A stretch of DNA of 64,000 nt from Humisphaera borealis (GCF_015169395.1 NZ_CP063458.1:3844001-3908000); one strand, 5' to 3'. Counted from the first letter of the stretch, positions 36,791-45,578 are shown. The notes: generated by a model not told the origin, from the sequence alone. Program-made: numbers and translations.

Positions 36791-37609
36791 ATGCCATCAT
36801 CGCCCATTCACATCGATTCTCTCGACGATCCGCGCGTCCGGCATTATCGGAAGCTCAAGGACAAGGTTCTCGACCGCGAGGGGCAGCTCTTCATCGCCGA
36901 AGGGGAAAATGTCGTGCGACGGCTTCTTGCGAGCGATTACCAGACCCTGTCCGTCTTCGTCGCCGAGCCGCGCGTCGCGGGCATCGCCGATGTCGTGCCG
37001 GCCCAGGTGCCGCTCTACGCCGCTTCGCCGGCGCTGATGGAGCAGGTCATCGGTTTCGATTTTCACACCGGGGTGATCGCTTGCGGCCGGCGGAAACCTG
37101 CGATGTCGCTGGACCAGGTCATTGCCAAGGACAAACCGAATCTGCTGCTGGTCGTCTGCGGCGAAATTGCCAACGCCGAGAACCTCGGCTCGCTCGTCCG
37201 CCTGTCGGCCGGCTTCGGGGCCGACGCCATGGTGCTGGGCGAGCGCTGCCACGACCCGTTCTGGCGGCAGTCGGTGCGGGTGTCGATGGGGACGATCTTC
37301 AAGATGCCCATCGTGCGATCCCAGAATCTGGTGGCCGACATCGGCCGGCTGCAACGGGAATGGGGTGTGGAAGTCGCGGCCACGGTGCTTGACCCCGCCG
37401 CCGAGCGCATCGCCGAGGCTCGCCGACCGCGAAAGTTTGCGATCGCATTCGGAAACGAGGCGCACGGCCTGACCGGCGAAGAGATCGCGGCGTGCGACCG
37501 GAAGGTGACGATCCCCATGGACCTCGGCACCGACAGCCTGAACGTGTCGATCGCGGCGGGGATCTTTCTGTATCACTTCACACAGGTTGTCGGGTTGGGG
37601 AAGGCGTGA
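36791..37609 (+). CDS. TrmH/SpoU-family RNA 2'-O-methyltransferase
   Basis: 272 residues. An N-terminal substrate-binding domain precedes the SPOUT knot: NAENLGSLVRLSAGFGAD (motif 1), FGNEAHGLTGEE (motif 2) and IPM..DSLNVSIAAGIFLY (motif 3). It methylates a ribose in rRNA or tRNA using SAM; the target base cannot be read from sequence. It diverges from the transglutaminase gene. Confidence 0.92.
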   Translation: MPSSPIHIDSLDDPRVRHYRKLKDKVLDREGQLFIAEGENVVRRLLASDYQTLSVFVAEPRVAGIADVVPAQVPLYAASPALMEQVIGFDFHTGVIACGRRKPAMSLDQVIAKDKPNLLLVVCGEIANAENLGSLVRLSAGFGADAMVLGERCHDPFWRQSVRVSMGTIFKMPIVRSQNLVADIGRLQREWGVEVAATVLDPAAERIAEARRPRKFAIAFGNEAHGLTGEEIAACDRKVTIPMDLGTDSLNVSIAAGIFLYHFTQVVGLGKA

Positions 37610-37611
37610 GA

Positions 37612-37850
37612 GAGAGAGAGATCACCACGGAGTCACGGAGACACGGAGGGTACCTCGACTACAGGTCAACTCGCCGAACGGAGCGTAGAACCACAGATGC
37701 ACACAGATCTGCACAGATCATTCAGAATCGTTTGACTGCCATCTGTGCAGATCTGTGTGCATCTGTGGTTCTACATCTCTGGTCAATCAGGCGAAGCTGC
37801 CGTGGTCGAGTTGCCCTCCGTGTCTCCGTGCCTCCGTGGTGATCTCTGTT
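37612..37850. repeat. nested intergenic palindrome B
   Basis: Outer arms (about 37617-37650 and 37814-37846) share ATCACCACGG/CCGTGGTGAT and the CACGGAGACACGGAGGG motif. Inner arms 37685-37718 and 37741-37774 are perfect 34-nt reverse complements beginning GTAGAACCACAGATGCACAC. A close copy lies at 40.3 kb. Confidence 0.9.
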
Positions 37851-37866
37851 TTTCGTGAAAAGAAAA

Positions 37867-37900
37867 AGGCCGCACGGTGGAGGGTAGTACCGTGCGGCCT
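37867..37900 (-). terminator. minus-strand intrinsic terminator without an obvious gene
   Basis: AGGCCGCACGGT (37867-37878) pairs perfectly with ACCGTGCGGCCT (37889-37900). On the minus strand it is followed by TTTTTCTTTT. No coding gene on that strand feeds into it, so a non-coding transcript from about 37.9-38.4 kb is suspected. Confidence 0.75.
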
Positions 37901-38380
37901 GGCGGAGGAGGAAACGAGGCTTGTAGATCCCACTCTGCGGTGGGGTTTCATTCAAATGTAGTGGACGTTGCCTGAGGCTCTTCGGTGTTGCTTGATTGCT
38001 GGTTTGGTATCTGGAGCAACCCTCGGGTGAGGGGTCGCCCGACCGACCGCCGGTCGGGCGACTCCGCCCGTGGGAACCAACCGCGCTCCTATTGAACCGC
38101 GACACTCGCGTGTCACGCGGCCGCCACCGTGACGGCCTCGCTTAGCCCTATTGCGAAGGTTGTGCCACGTCGGGAAATTTTCTCTGCGACTTTCTGAGAT
38201 CCTTCGAAAACGCAGGGAATTCCGATGTTTTGAAGTGAATTCTGGAAAACCCCGCGGCGACATTCTGTTTGTTCGCCCCTTTCAACTCTGCCCACTTCGG
38301 CGTCAGAGCCGGTCGATGATGCGCGCCTTCTCGGCAGTAGCGCGCACAGACTGCGCAGCTTGCCAAGGGAGACAAAAGTT
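37901..38380. other. gene-free intergenic segment with strong hairpins
   Basis: No frame here looks like a protein. The segment holds a hairpin of GTCGCCCGACC with GGTCGGGCGAC (about 38027-38061) and other short palindromes, ahead of the minus-strand terminator at 37867. A structured RNA on the minus strand is possible. Transcription is unproven. Confidence 0.4.
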
Positions 38381-38381
38381 T

Positions 38382-38414
38382 GTGTTGACACGACAACACC
38401 TTGTTAGGTATATG
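38382..38414 (+). promoter_or_regulatory. promoter and possible operator upstream of the LexA-like gene
   Basis: TTGACA at 38385-38390 and TATATG at 38409-38414 (18-bp spacer) form one of the best sigma70-type promoters in the window. The inverted repeat GTGTTG-N6-CAACAC (38382-38399) overlaps the -35 box and could be the site of autorepression by the downstream HTH/S24 protein. Confidence 0.55.
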
Positions 38415-38579
38415 TAAGAATGCCGACAGGGGTGCCCGCCCGAGCGAAACCCTCTGACAAAGAACGGATATGGAGCCACAGATGCACACAGATCGGCACG
38501 GATCAGAACCCATGCACGCTTTCCCCGGCGACCTCGCAAGAGCTTGGTGATCCTTTCTTGCGTTTCAGAATTGTGATCG

Positions 38580-39470
38580 ATGGCGACGACTTCCAAACAT
38601 TCTCTGGGCACCAGAATCCGCCGGGCCCGGCTTCGAGTCGTCATGACGCTCGATGAGCTGGCACGATCCGCCGGGATCTCCAAGGCGTATCTGTCACTCA
38701 TTGAGACCGGCCGCGTGACGAATCCGCCGAGTGACGAAAAGCTCAGGCGGATCGAGCAGGCGTTGAATTTTCCCGCTAACGAACTGGTGAGCCAGGCCAA
38801 CCTGCAGCGCACGCCACGCGACGTGCGCGCGGTCCTGCAGCAACTCATCCGCCAGCGATCGGGCATCGAGAATGGGCCGGGCCGGGCGACCGATGCGTCG
38901 CCGGCCGCCGGCTCGCGATCCGGCCCGCTCAATCTGGACGACGCCTATCTCAGCGGCGTGCTCCAAGAGCTGGCCGACCGCTCGACGAGCAACATCGAAT
39001 CCGTTTCGCTGGGGACGGCTGTCGCTTCGGGCGCGGGGATGGCGTCATCGGTTTCTTCGCCCGCCGTGCCGGTGGTTAATCGCGTGTCGGCCGGCTATCC
39101 GAGCGACTTCACCGACCTGTCCTATCCGCCACGCAACGCCGACGCCTACATCACCGCGCCCGGCGTGAACGACCCCGACGCCTTTGCCGCCCGCGTGTCC
39201 GGCGACAGCATGAGCCCCAAGTACACCGAGGGAGACATCGTGATCTTCTCCCCCGCGGCGGCATGGAAAGACGGCGCAGACTGTTTCGTTCGCTTCGACG
39301 ACGGGCAGACCACGTTCAAGCGCGTCTACACCCACCGCGGCGACGACGGCCACGAATCTCTCCGACTCGAGCCGCGCAATGCCCGCTACCCTGCCCGCAC
39401 CGTTCCGCGCGAACAGGTGGAAGGCGTTTACCGCGCCGTATTCTGCTATCGAACCGTGGAAGAGGAGTGA
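38580..39470 (+). CDS. LexA-like XRE-family repressor with S24 peptidase domain
   Basis: 296 residues. An N-terminal XRE helix-turn-helix (about 8-62: 'MTLDELARSAGISKAYLSLIETGR'), a long Ala/Ser-rich linker, then an S24 domain: GDSMSPKYTEGDIV with the Ser nucleophile (about 204-217) and TTFKRVY with the Lys. This is the layout of phage CI-type or stress repressors that self-cleave on RecA signal. An Ala-Gly pair in the linker (SGAGMA) could be the cleavage site, but this is unproven. About 165 nt of leader separate it from the promoter. Confidence 0.88.
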   Translation: MATTSKHSLGTRIRRARLRVVMTLDELARSAGISKAYLSLIETGRVTNPPSDEKLRRIEQALNFPANELVSQANLQRTPRDVRAVLQQLIRQRSGIENGPGRATDASPAAGSRSGPLNLDDAYLSGVLQELADRSTSNIESVSLGTAVASGAGMASSVSSPAVPVVNRVSAGYPSDFTDLSYPPRNADAYITAPGVNDPDAFAARVSGDSMSPKYTEGDIVIFSPAAAWKDGADCFVRFDDGQTTFKRVYTHRGDDGHESLRLEPRNARYPARTVPREQVEGVYRAVFCYRTVEEE

Positions 39471-39495
39471 GGCAGGATTGGCCGTTTCCGCCGCT

Positions 39496-40299
39496 ATGAT
39501 CGAGCCCATGCCTGATACGCCCGATGCGCCCGACCCCAAGTCCCGCTTCAGCGACCGCGTCGACGCGTACGTCAAACACCGCCCGACCTATCCGCCGGTC
39601 GTCCTCGACTTCTTACGCGATACAGGCTTTCTGCGCGACGCCATGACCGTCGCCGACATCGGGTCGGGGACGGGAATCTCATCGGCGCTGTTCGTTCGCG
39701 GCGGGTATCAGGTCATCGGGGTCGAGCCCAACGCCGCCATGCGATCCGCGGCCGAGCAGATGCTGGCCGGCGAACGGAACTTCACCAGCGTCGCCGGCTC
39801 GGCCGAGGCGACCACGCTCGCCGACGCATCGGTCGATCTCGTCGTCGCCGGCCAGGCGTTCCACTGGTTCGACCGCAAGGCGTTCGCCGCCGAGTGCCGG
39901 CGGATCCTCCGGCCTGGCCCAGCCGGCACGCCCGGCGGGGTGTCGCTCTTCTGGAACTCGCGCAAACTCACCGGCTCGCCCTTCGCCGAGCAATACGAAG
40001 CCCTGCTCAACACCTTCGGCACCGACTACGCCCGCGTTCGGCACGACGCGATCACCGACACCGAGATCGCCGACTTCTACGCACCGCAATCGGTGCGGAC
40101 CGCCCGGTTCCCCTTATCGCAGAAGTTTGACTACGCCGGCCTCGAAGGCCGACTGCTCAGCAGCTCCTACACCCCTCCCGCCGGCGACCTGAGACGCACC
40201 GATGTCTTGGCTGCACTCAGGGAGATTTTTGATCGGTGCCAGGTCGATGGCCATGTCCTCATGGAGTATTGGACCGAAGTGCATGTGGGCCGGCTGTGA
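39496..40299 (+). CDS. class I SAM-dependent methyltransferase
   Basis: 267 residues. VADIGSGTGISSALF is the SAM-binding motif I, VEPN the motif II acidic strand, and 'AGQAFHWFD' the post-II motif typical of the UbiE/Trans-aconitate-methyltransferase-like group. The substrate is unknown. ATG at 39496 or 39508 could be the start. TATGAT at 39495-39500 lies 7 nt before ATG 39508, favouring the latter if transcription is leaderless. Confidence 0.88.
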   Translation: MIEPMPDTPDAPDPKSRFSDRVDAYVKHRPTYPPVVLDFLRDTGFLRDAMTVADIGSGTGISSALFVRGGYQVIGVEPNAAMRSAAEQMLAGERNFTSVAGSAEATTLADASVDLVVAGQAFHWFDRKAFAAECRRILRPGPAGTPGGVSLFWNSRKLTGSPFAEQYEALLNTFGTDYARVRHDAITDTEIADFYAPQSVRTARFPLSQKFDYAGLEGRLLSSSYTPPAGDLRRTDVLAALREIFDRCQVDGHVLMEYWTEVHVGRL

Positions 40300-40319
40300 A
40301 CGCTGGCGCGGCAAAAGCA

Positions 40320-40540
40320 TCAGCACGGAGACGCGGACGGTATCTCGGCTACAGCTCAACTCGCCGAACGAAAAGTAGAACCACAGATGCACACAGATCT
40401 GCACAGATCGTTCCGAATCGTTTGATTTCTATCTGTGAAGATCTGTGTGCATCTGTGGTTCTACATCTCTGGTCAATCAGGCGCAGCTACCGGAGTCGAG
40501 TTGCCCTCCGTGTCTCCGTGCCTCGGTGGTGCTCTCTCTT
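40320..40540. repeat. nested intergenic palindrome C, copy of element B
   Basis: Same structure and strongly similar sequence to the element at 37.6 kb. Inner arms are at 40375-40408 and 40431-40464 with one mismatch. The outer right arm at 40496-40535 carries CCCTCCGTGTCTCCGTGCCTC. The left outer arm is shorter and diverged. It fills the gap before tmk. Confidence 0.88.
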
Positions 40541-40635
40541 TCGGCTGCTCGGAATTTGTTGCACCCGGGCCAACTTGTTCGTCGCGCCGCCGTGTGCCAC
40601 GCCTTGCCGAATCGCTATACTCGGCTCCGAACGAT

Positions 40636-41307
40636 ATGGAGTCACTGCGCGGAAAGTTCATCGTCTTCGACGGCACCGAAGGGTGCGGCAAAAGCACCCA
40701 GGCGGCGTTGCTGCGAAGCCGGCTTGCAACCGAAGGCTTCCCGGAGGATGACGTCCTGCTGGTGCGCGACCCGGGCGCGACCCGAATCGGCGAGATGATC
40801 CGCCAGATCCTGCTCGACCCCCAGAACAACGAAATGGGCATGCGGTGCGAAATGCTGCTCTACATGGCGGCTCGGGCACAGATGATGCACCAGACGATTC
40901 TCCCCGCCCTCGCCGCCGGCAAGCTCGTGCTGTCCGACCGCTTCGTCAGCAGCACGCTGGCATATCAGCTCGGCGGCGACGGGTTGACGGCGGCCGAGAT
41001 CCGCGCCGTCGCCGGGATTGCGATCAAAGACCGCTGGCCGGACCTAACGGTCATCCTCGACATGCCCGCCGACGCCAGCATGCGGCGGGTCAAGCCCAAG
41101 GCGCTGTCGGTCACGCTGTTCGGCGAGGTGCCCGAGATCGTCGACAAAGACCGCATCGAACGTCGCCCGATGGAGTACCACGAGCAGGTCCGCCGAAACT
41201 ACCTGTCTCAGGTGGACGCCGACCCATCACGGTACCGCGTCATCAATGGCGCGAGAGAGAAAGACATTGTGCATGAGGATGTGTGGCGGGGAGTGCGATC
41301 GAAATGA
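40636..41307 (+). CDS. tmk: thymidylate kinase
   Basis: 223 residues. It phosphorylates dTMP to dTDP. DGTEGCGKST (about 11-20) is the P-loop, DRFVSSTLAYQ the DRY-type motif, and the lid region follows. ATG 40636 fits the family start, and TATACT lies 14 nt upstream. The preceding 67 in-frame codons are repeat sequence. It is followed by holB, a common bacterial pair, with a palindrome in the 150-nt gap. Confidence 0.94.
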   Translation: MESLRGKFIVFDGTEGCGKSTQAALLRSRLATEGFPEDDVLLVRDPGATRIGEMIRQILLDPQNNEMGMRCEMLLYMAARAQMMHQTILPALAAGKLVLSDRFVSSTLAYQLGGDGLTAAEIRAVAGIAIKDRWPDLTVILDMPADASMRRVKPKALSVTLFGEVPEIVDKDRIERRPMEYHEQVRRNYLSQVDADPSRYRVINGAREKDIVHEDVWRGVRSK

Positions 41308-41455
41308 CGAATGAAGAAACTCGAATGACGAGTGAAGGCTCAATACTCCATTGAAAAACAGGCAGTCGCTTCGCCATCACTTGCAGGATTAGCCGTATTG
41401 GTTGTCGGAGCATTCGAGTTTCATTCGCCATTCGATTTTCGTCATTCGTGATTCA
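41301..41455. repeat. imperfect ATGACGAATGA-type palindrome between tmk and holB
   Basis: The left part (41302-41336, AAATGACGAATGAAG...) is an imperfect reverse complement of the right part (about 41411-41452, ...TTTTCGTCATTCGTGATT). It is related to the perfect 37-bp repeat after gpsA. Confidence 0.75.
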
Positions 41456-41458
41456 GCC

Positions 41459-42499
41459 ATGAGCACTTTCTCTCACATCTTCGGCCAGTCGGAAGCGATC
41501 CACTGGCTCACCCGCAGCTACGCCGCCGACCGGCTGCCGCACGGTCTCATCTTCGCCGGCCCGGCCGGCGTGGGTAAGGCAACCACCGCGCGTGCGATGG
41601 GCAAGCTGTTCCTGTGCCAGGCCGTCACCGGAATCGAAGCCTGCGGCAACTGCGAAAGCTGCCACCTGATCGACGCCGGCAACCATCCCGACTACCACGT
41701 CGTCACCAAGGAACTCATCCGCTTTCACGACAAGACAGGCAAGAGCAAGGGCATCAGCCTGTCGATCGACGTCGTTCGTCCGGAGCTGATCGAACCCGCC
41801 GGGCGGAAGGCCGTCATGGGGCGGGGCAAGGTGTTCGTTGTTGAGCAGGCCGATCTGATGACGGCGCAGGCGCAGAACTCGTTGCTCAAGACGCTCGAAG
41901 AGCCCGCCGGGCGCACGCTGATCATGCTGCTGACCGACCAGCCCGATGCCCTGCTCCAGACCATCCGCAGCCGCAGCCAGATGGTGCGTTTCGCGGCACT
42001 CGACCAGGCAATTTCTGCGAAGGAACTGGTCCGCCGGGGGGTCGATGCCAATCTCGCCCGCAAAGCCGCCAGCTACGCCAACGGCTCGCTTGGCGTCTCG
42101 CTGAAGTGGATCGAAGACGGCGTGATCGAGAAGGCCGACGAGCTGTCGGCGATGATCAACACGCTCTTCACCGGTCGCCCGCCCGATGATCTCCCCGCGT
42201 GGCTGAAGGCGTCATCCGATGCCTACGCCAAGAAGCAGGTGGAGCGTGATCCGCTCGGCAGCGAAGACCAGGCCCGCCGCGAAGGCATCGGCTTGTACCT
42301 GCACCTGGCCGGCGAAGTCTGCCGCCGGCGGATGGCACAGGTCGCCGACGGCGACACCATCAACGAAGACGCGCTCGAACAGGCCTGTGCAGTCGTCGAC
42401 GCGCTGCAACGGGCCGAGACGTTCCTGGACGCGAACGTCAACGTGTCGCTCGTCTTCCAGCAACTCGCGGTGACGCTCGACCGCGCGGCGCGCGTTTGA
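41459..42499 (+). CDS. holB: DNA polymerase III delta' subunit
   Basis: 346 residues of the clamp-loader AAA+ family. GPAGVGKATTA is Walker A. Four cysteines (CQ...CGNCESC) form the zinc module found in delta' and tau/gamma. QNSLLKTLEEP is the family hallmark, and RSRSQMVRF follows. The sensor and collar regions are shorter. With tmk upstream it forms a replication gene pair. Confidence 0.92.
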   Translation: MSTFSHIFGQSEAIHWLTRSYAADRLPHGLIFAGPAGVGKATTARAMGKLFLCQAVTGIEACGNCESCHLIDAGNHPDYHVVTKELIRFHDKTGKSKGISLSIDVVRPELIEPAGRKAVMGRGKVFVVEQADLMTAQAQNSLLKTLEEPAGRTLIMLLTDQPDALLQTIRSRSQMVRFAALDQAISAKELVRRGVDANLARKAASYANGSLGVSLKWIEDGVIEKADELSAMINTLFTGRPPDDLPAWLKASSDAYAKKQVERDPLGSEDQARREGIGLYLHLAGEVCRRRMAQVADGDTINEDALEQACAVVDALQRAETFLDANVNVSLVFQQLAVTLDRAARV

Positions 42500-42526
42500 T
42501 GGCGTGGTCGCTTCAGCGACCATGAG

Positions 42527-43342
42527 TCACTCTGAATACTCACACGACGTCTTGGGCGTTTCCCATACCGTCACGCTCGCAAGCTTCCCGCGCGAATCCG
42601 AAAACCGCGGCTTCAGCAATCGATAGATCGCCCGGGCGATGTTCTCCACGCTGGGGATGACATCCTCGAACTCGGGCAGCTCGACGTTGAGATTCTTGTG
42701 GTCGAAACGATCGATCGCGGCCTCGGCAACGATCCGCTCGAACACGGGAACGTCCACCAGCACGCCACCGGCATCAGGCTCGCCAGCAAGCGTCACCTGC
42801 ACTTCGTAGTTGTGCCCATGGCCATGGGGATTGTTACACTTGCCGAAGGTGTCGCGGTTGGCCTGGTCGCTGAGCGACGGATTATGCAGGCGGTGCGAGG
42901 CGGAAAACTCGAACTTCTGGCTCAGACGAACCATGGAATGCTCCGGTCGATCCGGTTGGAAATCCTCTGCCCGGACGGCGTAATGGAGAAAAGGGGACAG
43001 TCCCCATTTCAATTGCTCCAGAGTCGCGCCGGGCCAGGCATCACGCAGGATGCCGAAAAGCTCGACAACGACCTGCGCTCCTCCGCCGAACGTCCGCTCG
43101 CGGATATGCCGCTCGATCCGCCCGATCGCCAGACGGCGGACGGCGTCGTCGATGTCTTTGATGTTGCGGACGTACTGGCTGGCGGCATCAAGCGCGCCAC
43201 TGAGGGTGACTTCCAGTGTGAAGTAGTGCCCCAGGCCCGTCAGGCTCGGGAAGCCGCCGTAGGCGTTGCTCGGCCGCCCGGACAGCTGGGCGTCGGGCTG
43301 GGCGTTGATGGCGAATCGGACTTCACGGCTCAGGCGGAACAT
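42527..43342 (-). CDS. tandem 6-pyruvoyl-tetrahydropterin synthase/QueD fusion
   Basis: 271 residues, twice the usual QueD length. The C-terminal half is a complete domain: FEFSASHRLHNP (zinc His), CNNPHGHGHNYEVQV (catalytic Cys plus two zinc His), FDHKNLN and PSVENIA. The N-terminal half repeats the fold (FRLSREVRFAINA, GHYFTLEVTL, VRNIKDID) but lacks the Cys and most His ligands, so it is probably structural. QueD makes 6-carboxy-tetrahydropterin for queuosine or 7-deazapurines. It converges with holB and diverges from the membrane protein gene. Confidence 0.88.
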   Translation of the reverse strand: MFRLSREVRFAINAQPDAQLSGRPSNAYGGFPSLTGLGHYFTLEVTLSGALDAASQYVRNIKDIDDAVRRLAIGRIERHIRERTFGGGAQVVVELFGILRDAWPGATLEQLKWGLSPFLHYAVRAEDFQPDRPEHSMVRLSQKFEFSASHRLHNPSLSDQANRDTFGKCNNPHGHGHNYEVQVTLAGEPDAGGVLVDVPVFERIVAEAAIDRFDHKNLNVELPEFEDVIPSVENIARAIYRLLKPRFSDSRGKLASVTVWETPKTSCEYSE

Positions 43343-43379
43343 GTGCGGAAGTATAGGCTGCGACCGGCGCGCGGGTAGC

Positions 43380-44093
43380 ATGGCGGCCTTGACCTCGTCG
43401 CCCACCGAGCTTCAGTACGCCCCAAGGCCGGCCCTTCGCCATCGGCGATCGTTTCGGCGGGTTGCCCTGGTCATCCTTCTCTTGGCGATAGCCCTGAGCC
43501 TATGGCTTTTCGGGCCGTCGCTCTGGCTGCAGGCCAGGCTCTGGTACTGGATGGCCGAATGCCGCGACTTCGCCGCGGCGCCAACGGACGTGGTTTGTGA
43601 AGAAGTCCCCTCCTGGGCCGGCAACACGCCGCCCTTCCTCTCGTCGGCGACAACGCCGAAACCACTCGCCGAGATGGAACGGCTTTCCGGGGTGATGTCC
43701 CCCAACCCCCAGGGACCGGTGCTGTATCTGCACGAGCGAACGACGCCCGGCGGCGTCCGCCGGCTCGTGGTTGTTCGTCGAGTGCCACCCGCCCAGCGTC
43801 AAAGCTGGGACGTGCCACTCGGCCTGGCAGTATCCCTTTGGCGACCTCGGCCGTTCCCGTATGCCGACGTCGCGATGACTTCGTGGATGGACTTCGACCC
43901 CCTGCCTCGGGCCTTCGAGGCGAATCAGTCGACCGCGTCGCTAAAGCTGTTCGCAGGACAAACCGATCCGAACGACCCGTCTCGTTTTACGATCAGTTTT
44001 GAAACGGTTGACGGAAGCGGTGTTCTGGAGGGGAAACTACAGGACGGCGAGACACCGACGAGCGAACCGACGGTGGCGTGGACTGTGAAATAG
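43380..44093 (+). CDS. hypothetical single-pass membrane protein
   Basis: 237 residues. A basic N-terminus and one hydrophobic segment (about 27-45) are followed by Trp-rich and polar sequence with no recognised domain. The exported part is predicted outside the cytosol. The start ATG lies only 37 nt from the divergent QueD gene, so they share a promoter region. I do not recognise a family. Confidence 0.65.
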   Translation: MAALTSSPTELQYAPRPALRHRRSFRRVALVILLLAIALSLWLFGPSLWLQARLWYWMAECRDFAAAPTDVVCEEVPSWAGNTPPFLSSATTPKPLAEMERLSGVMSPNPQGPVLYLHERTTPGGVRRLVVVRRVPPAQRQSWDVPLGLAVSLWRPRPFPYADVAMTSWMDFDPLPRAFEANQSTASLKLFAGQTDPNDPSRFTISFETVDGSGVLEGKLQDGETPTSEPTVAWTVK

Positions 44094-44098
44094 CCGGG

Positions 44099-45088
44099 TC
44101 ACGCCGTCGGCCGCATCAGGAATGCGTCAGAGTGAATCTCTTTCATTGCCGTGCCGGCAAGAAAGAGCTTCTTACGCAGCGATGCCACAAACTGAGGGTT
44201 TCCACAGAGGAAGCACCGCCATCCCCTGGCCGATCCGAGATCACTCAGCACGATCTGCTCCAGCTCGCCGATGCGCAGGTCTGCCGATGGCGCGGCGAGA
44301 GGTTCGCGCGGCGACTTCACACAGGCGGTGTAGTGCAGGTTCTGGTGATTGGCTGCCAGCGACTGCATCTCGCGGACCATGTACAAACCGGCTTCGTCGA
44401 TCGCGCCGTGGTAAAGGTGAATCGGCCCGGCGTGCCCCTGCCGCAGTGCGTCTCGGGCGATCGCGTACAGCGGGGCCAGGCCCGTTCCCGTGCCGACGAG
44501 AAGCAGCGGCTGGTGAGGTTTACCGGGGGTGTAAAAACACTCGCCCACCGGGCCACGCAGTTCGAGTTCATGCCCGTCGGCGGCGTCGTCGTAGATCCAG
44601 CCGCTCATCTGCCCGCCGGGCACCTTGCGGACGTGCATTTCGATGTAGGGTTCGTCGCCGTGCAAGCTCGCGATGCTGTAGGGCCTGGACAGGCCGTCGG
44701 ACCGGACGACGTTGGCGAACTGGCCGGGGCGATAGTCGAACGGGGCGTCGCAGTGAAGTGTGAGCCGGGCGACGTCGGCCGTTAATCGTTCGACGGAACG
44801 AACTCGCGCCGGCACGCGTGGAACGGCGTCGCTCGCCAGCGCGATGCTGAGGTCGGCCGTCGGTCGACAGATGCACGCCAGGAAGAAGCCTTGCGCCTTG
44901 AGGGCGTCTTTCAGGCCGGCTTGCGAGGCCGGCGGCGGAGTGCCTTCGACCGCGCGCACCAGGCAACTCTGGCACGCGCCGCCCCGGCAGGAATTGGGTA
45001 CGTCCACCCCCGCGCGGAGCAGACCCTCCAGCGCCGTTTCGTTGTCTGCCAGTGAAACGGTGAGGCTATTGCAGGTCACAGCGGCCAC
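44099..45088 (-). CDS. 2Fe-2S ferredoxin/FAD/NAD(P)H reductase
   Basis: 329 residues in three modules. The N-terminal plant-type ferredoxin has SCRGGACQSCL and a later Cys (ACIC). The FAD domain has RPYSIASL. The NAD domain has VGTGTGLAPLYAIA and ends with FLCGNP. This is the oxygenase-reductase layout (MmoC/BenC-like). GTG 45088 is chosen because AAGGGGG precedes it and the globin stop lies 31 nt away. It very likely feeds electrons to the globin encoded just upstream. Confidence 0.9.
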   Translation of the reverse strand: MAAVTCNSLTVSLADNETALEGLLRAGVDVPNSCRGGACQSCLVRAVEGTPPPASQAGLKDALKAQGFFLACICRPTADLSIALASDAVPRVPARVRSVERLTADVARLTLHCDAPFDYRPGQFANVVRSDGLSRPYSIASLHGDEPYIEMHVRKVPGGQMSGWIYDDAADGHELELRGPVGECFYTPGKPHQPLLLVGTGTGLAPLYAIARDALRQGHAGPIHLYHGAIDEAGLYMVREMQSLAANHQNLHYTACVKSPREPLAAPSADLRIGELEQIVLSDLGSARGWRCFLCGNPQFVASLRKKLFLAGTAMKEIHSDAFLMRPTA

Positions 45089-45119
45089 GACGGGCCCCCT
45101 TTCGCTTAAGAACGCGGCG

Positions 45120-45578
45120 TCAGTTACCGCACCCGCACGAAGAGCCGCAACTGCCGCCCGCGAGCTTGGACGGCGTGCCGCGCGGGCTTCCCGTGGGGCG
45201 ATTGAGGACGTCGTCGCGCACGCTTTCGGCGATCGCGGCGACCTGGCCGATCTTCTCCGCCGGCACGCCCAACTCCGCCAGCGTCTGGCCGAGCAGTTCG
45301 ATGACCGCATCGACATGGCCGTCGTTGAGCCCGCGCTTCACCATCTCGGCATGGCCCTGCCGCATGTCCCGGCCGGTGTAGCTCGCCGGCCCGCCGAACA
45401 CCATCGTGAGGAACGCCTTCTGCTTGGCGGCCTGGCGGTCCATGTCGACGTCGTCAAAGAAGCGGCTGATGCGGTCGTCGGAGAGCACCTTGCGGTAAAA
45501 GATGTCAACGGCAGCTTCGACGGCGGGGGTGCCGCCCAACTGTTGGAAGAGCGATGTCGGCGTAGCGGTAGCGGCCAT
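45120..45578 (-). CDS. truncated haemoglobin with Cys-rich tail
   Basis: 152 residues. A group I truncated globin ('LFQQLGGTPAVEAAVDIFYRKVL', with B10-type Tyr, GGPASYTGRDM, and GHVDAVIELL giving the proximal His). The C-terminus adds a short Gly/Cys tail with four Cys (SCGSSCGC). Such globins bind O2 and detoxify nitric oxide when given a reductase. AGGAG lies 7 nt before ATG 45578. It is the first gene of a two-gene unit with the iron-sulfur flavin reductase. Confidence 0.9.
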   Translation of the reverse strand: MAATATPTSLFQQLGGTPAVEAAVDIFYRKVLSDDRISRFFDDVDMDRQAAKQKAFLTMVFGGPASYTGRDMRQGHAEMVKRGLNDGHVDAVIELLGQTLAELGVPAEKIGQVAAIAESVRDDVLNRPTGSPRGTPSKLAGGSCGSSCGCGN

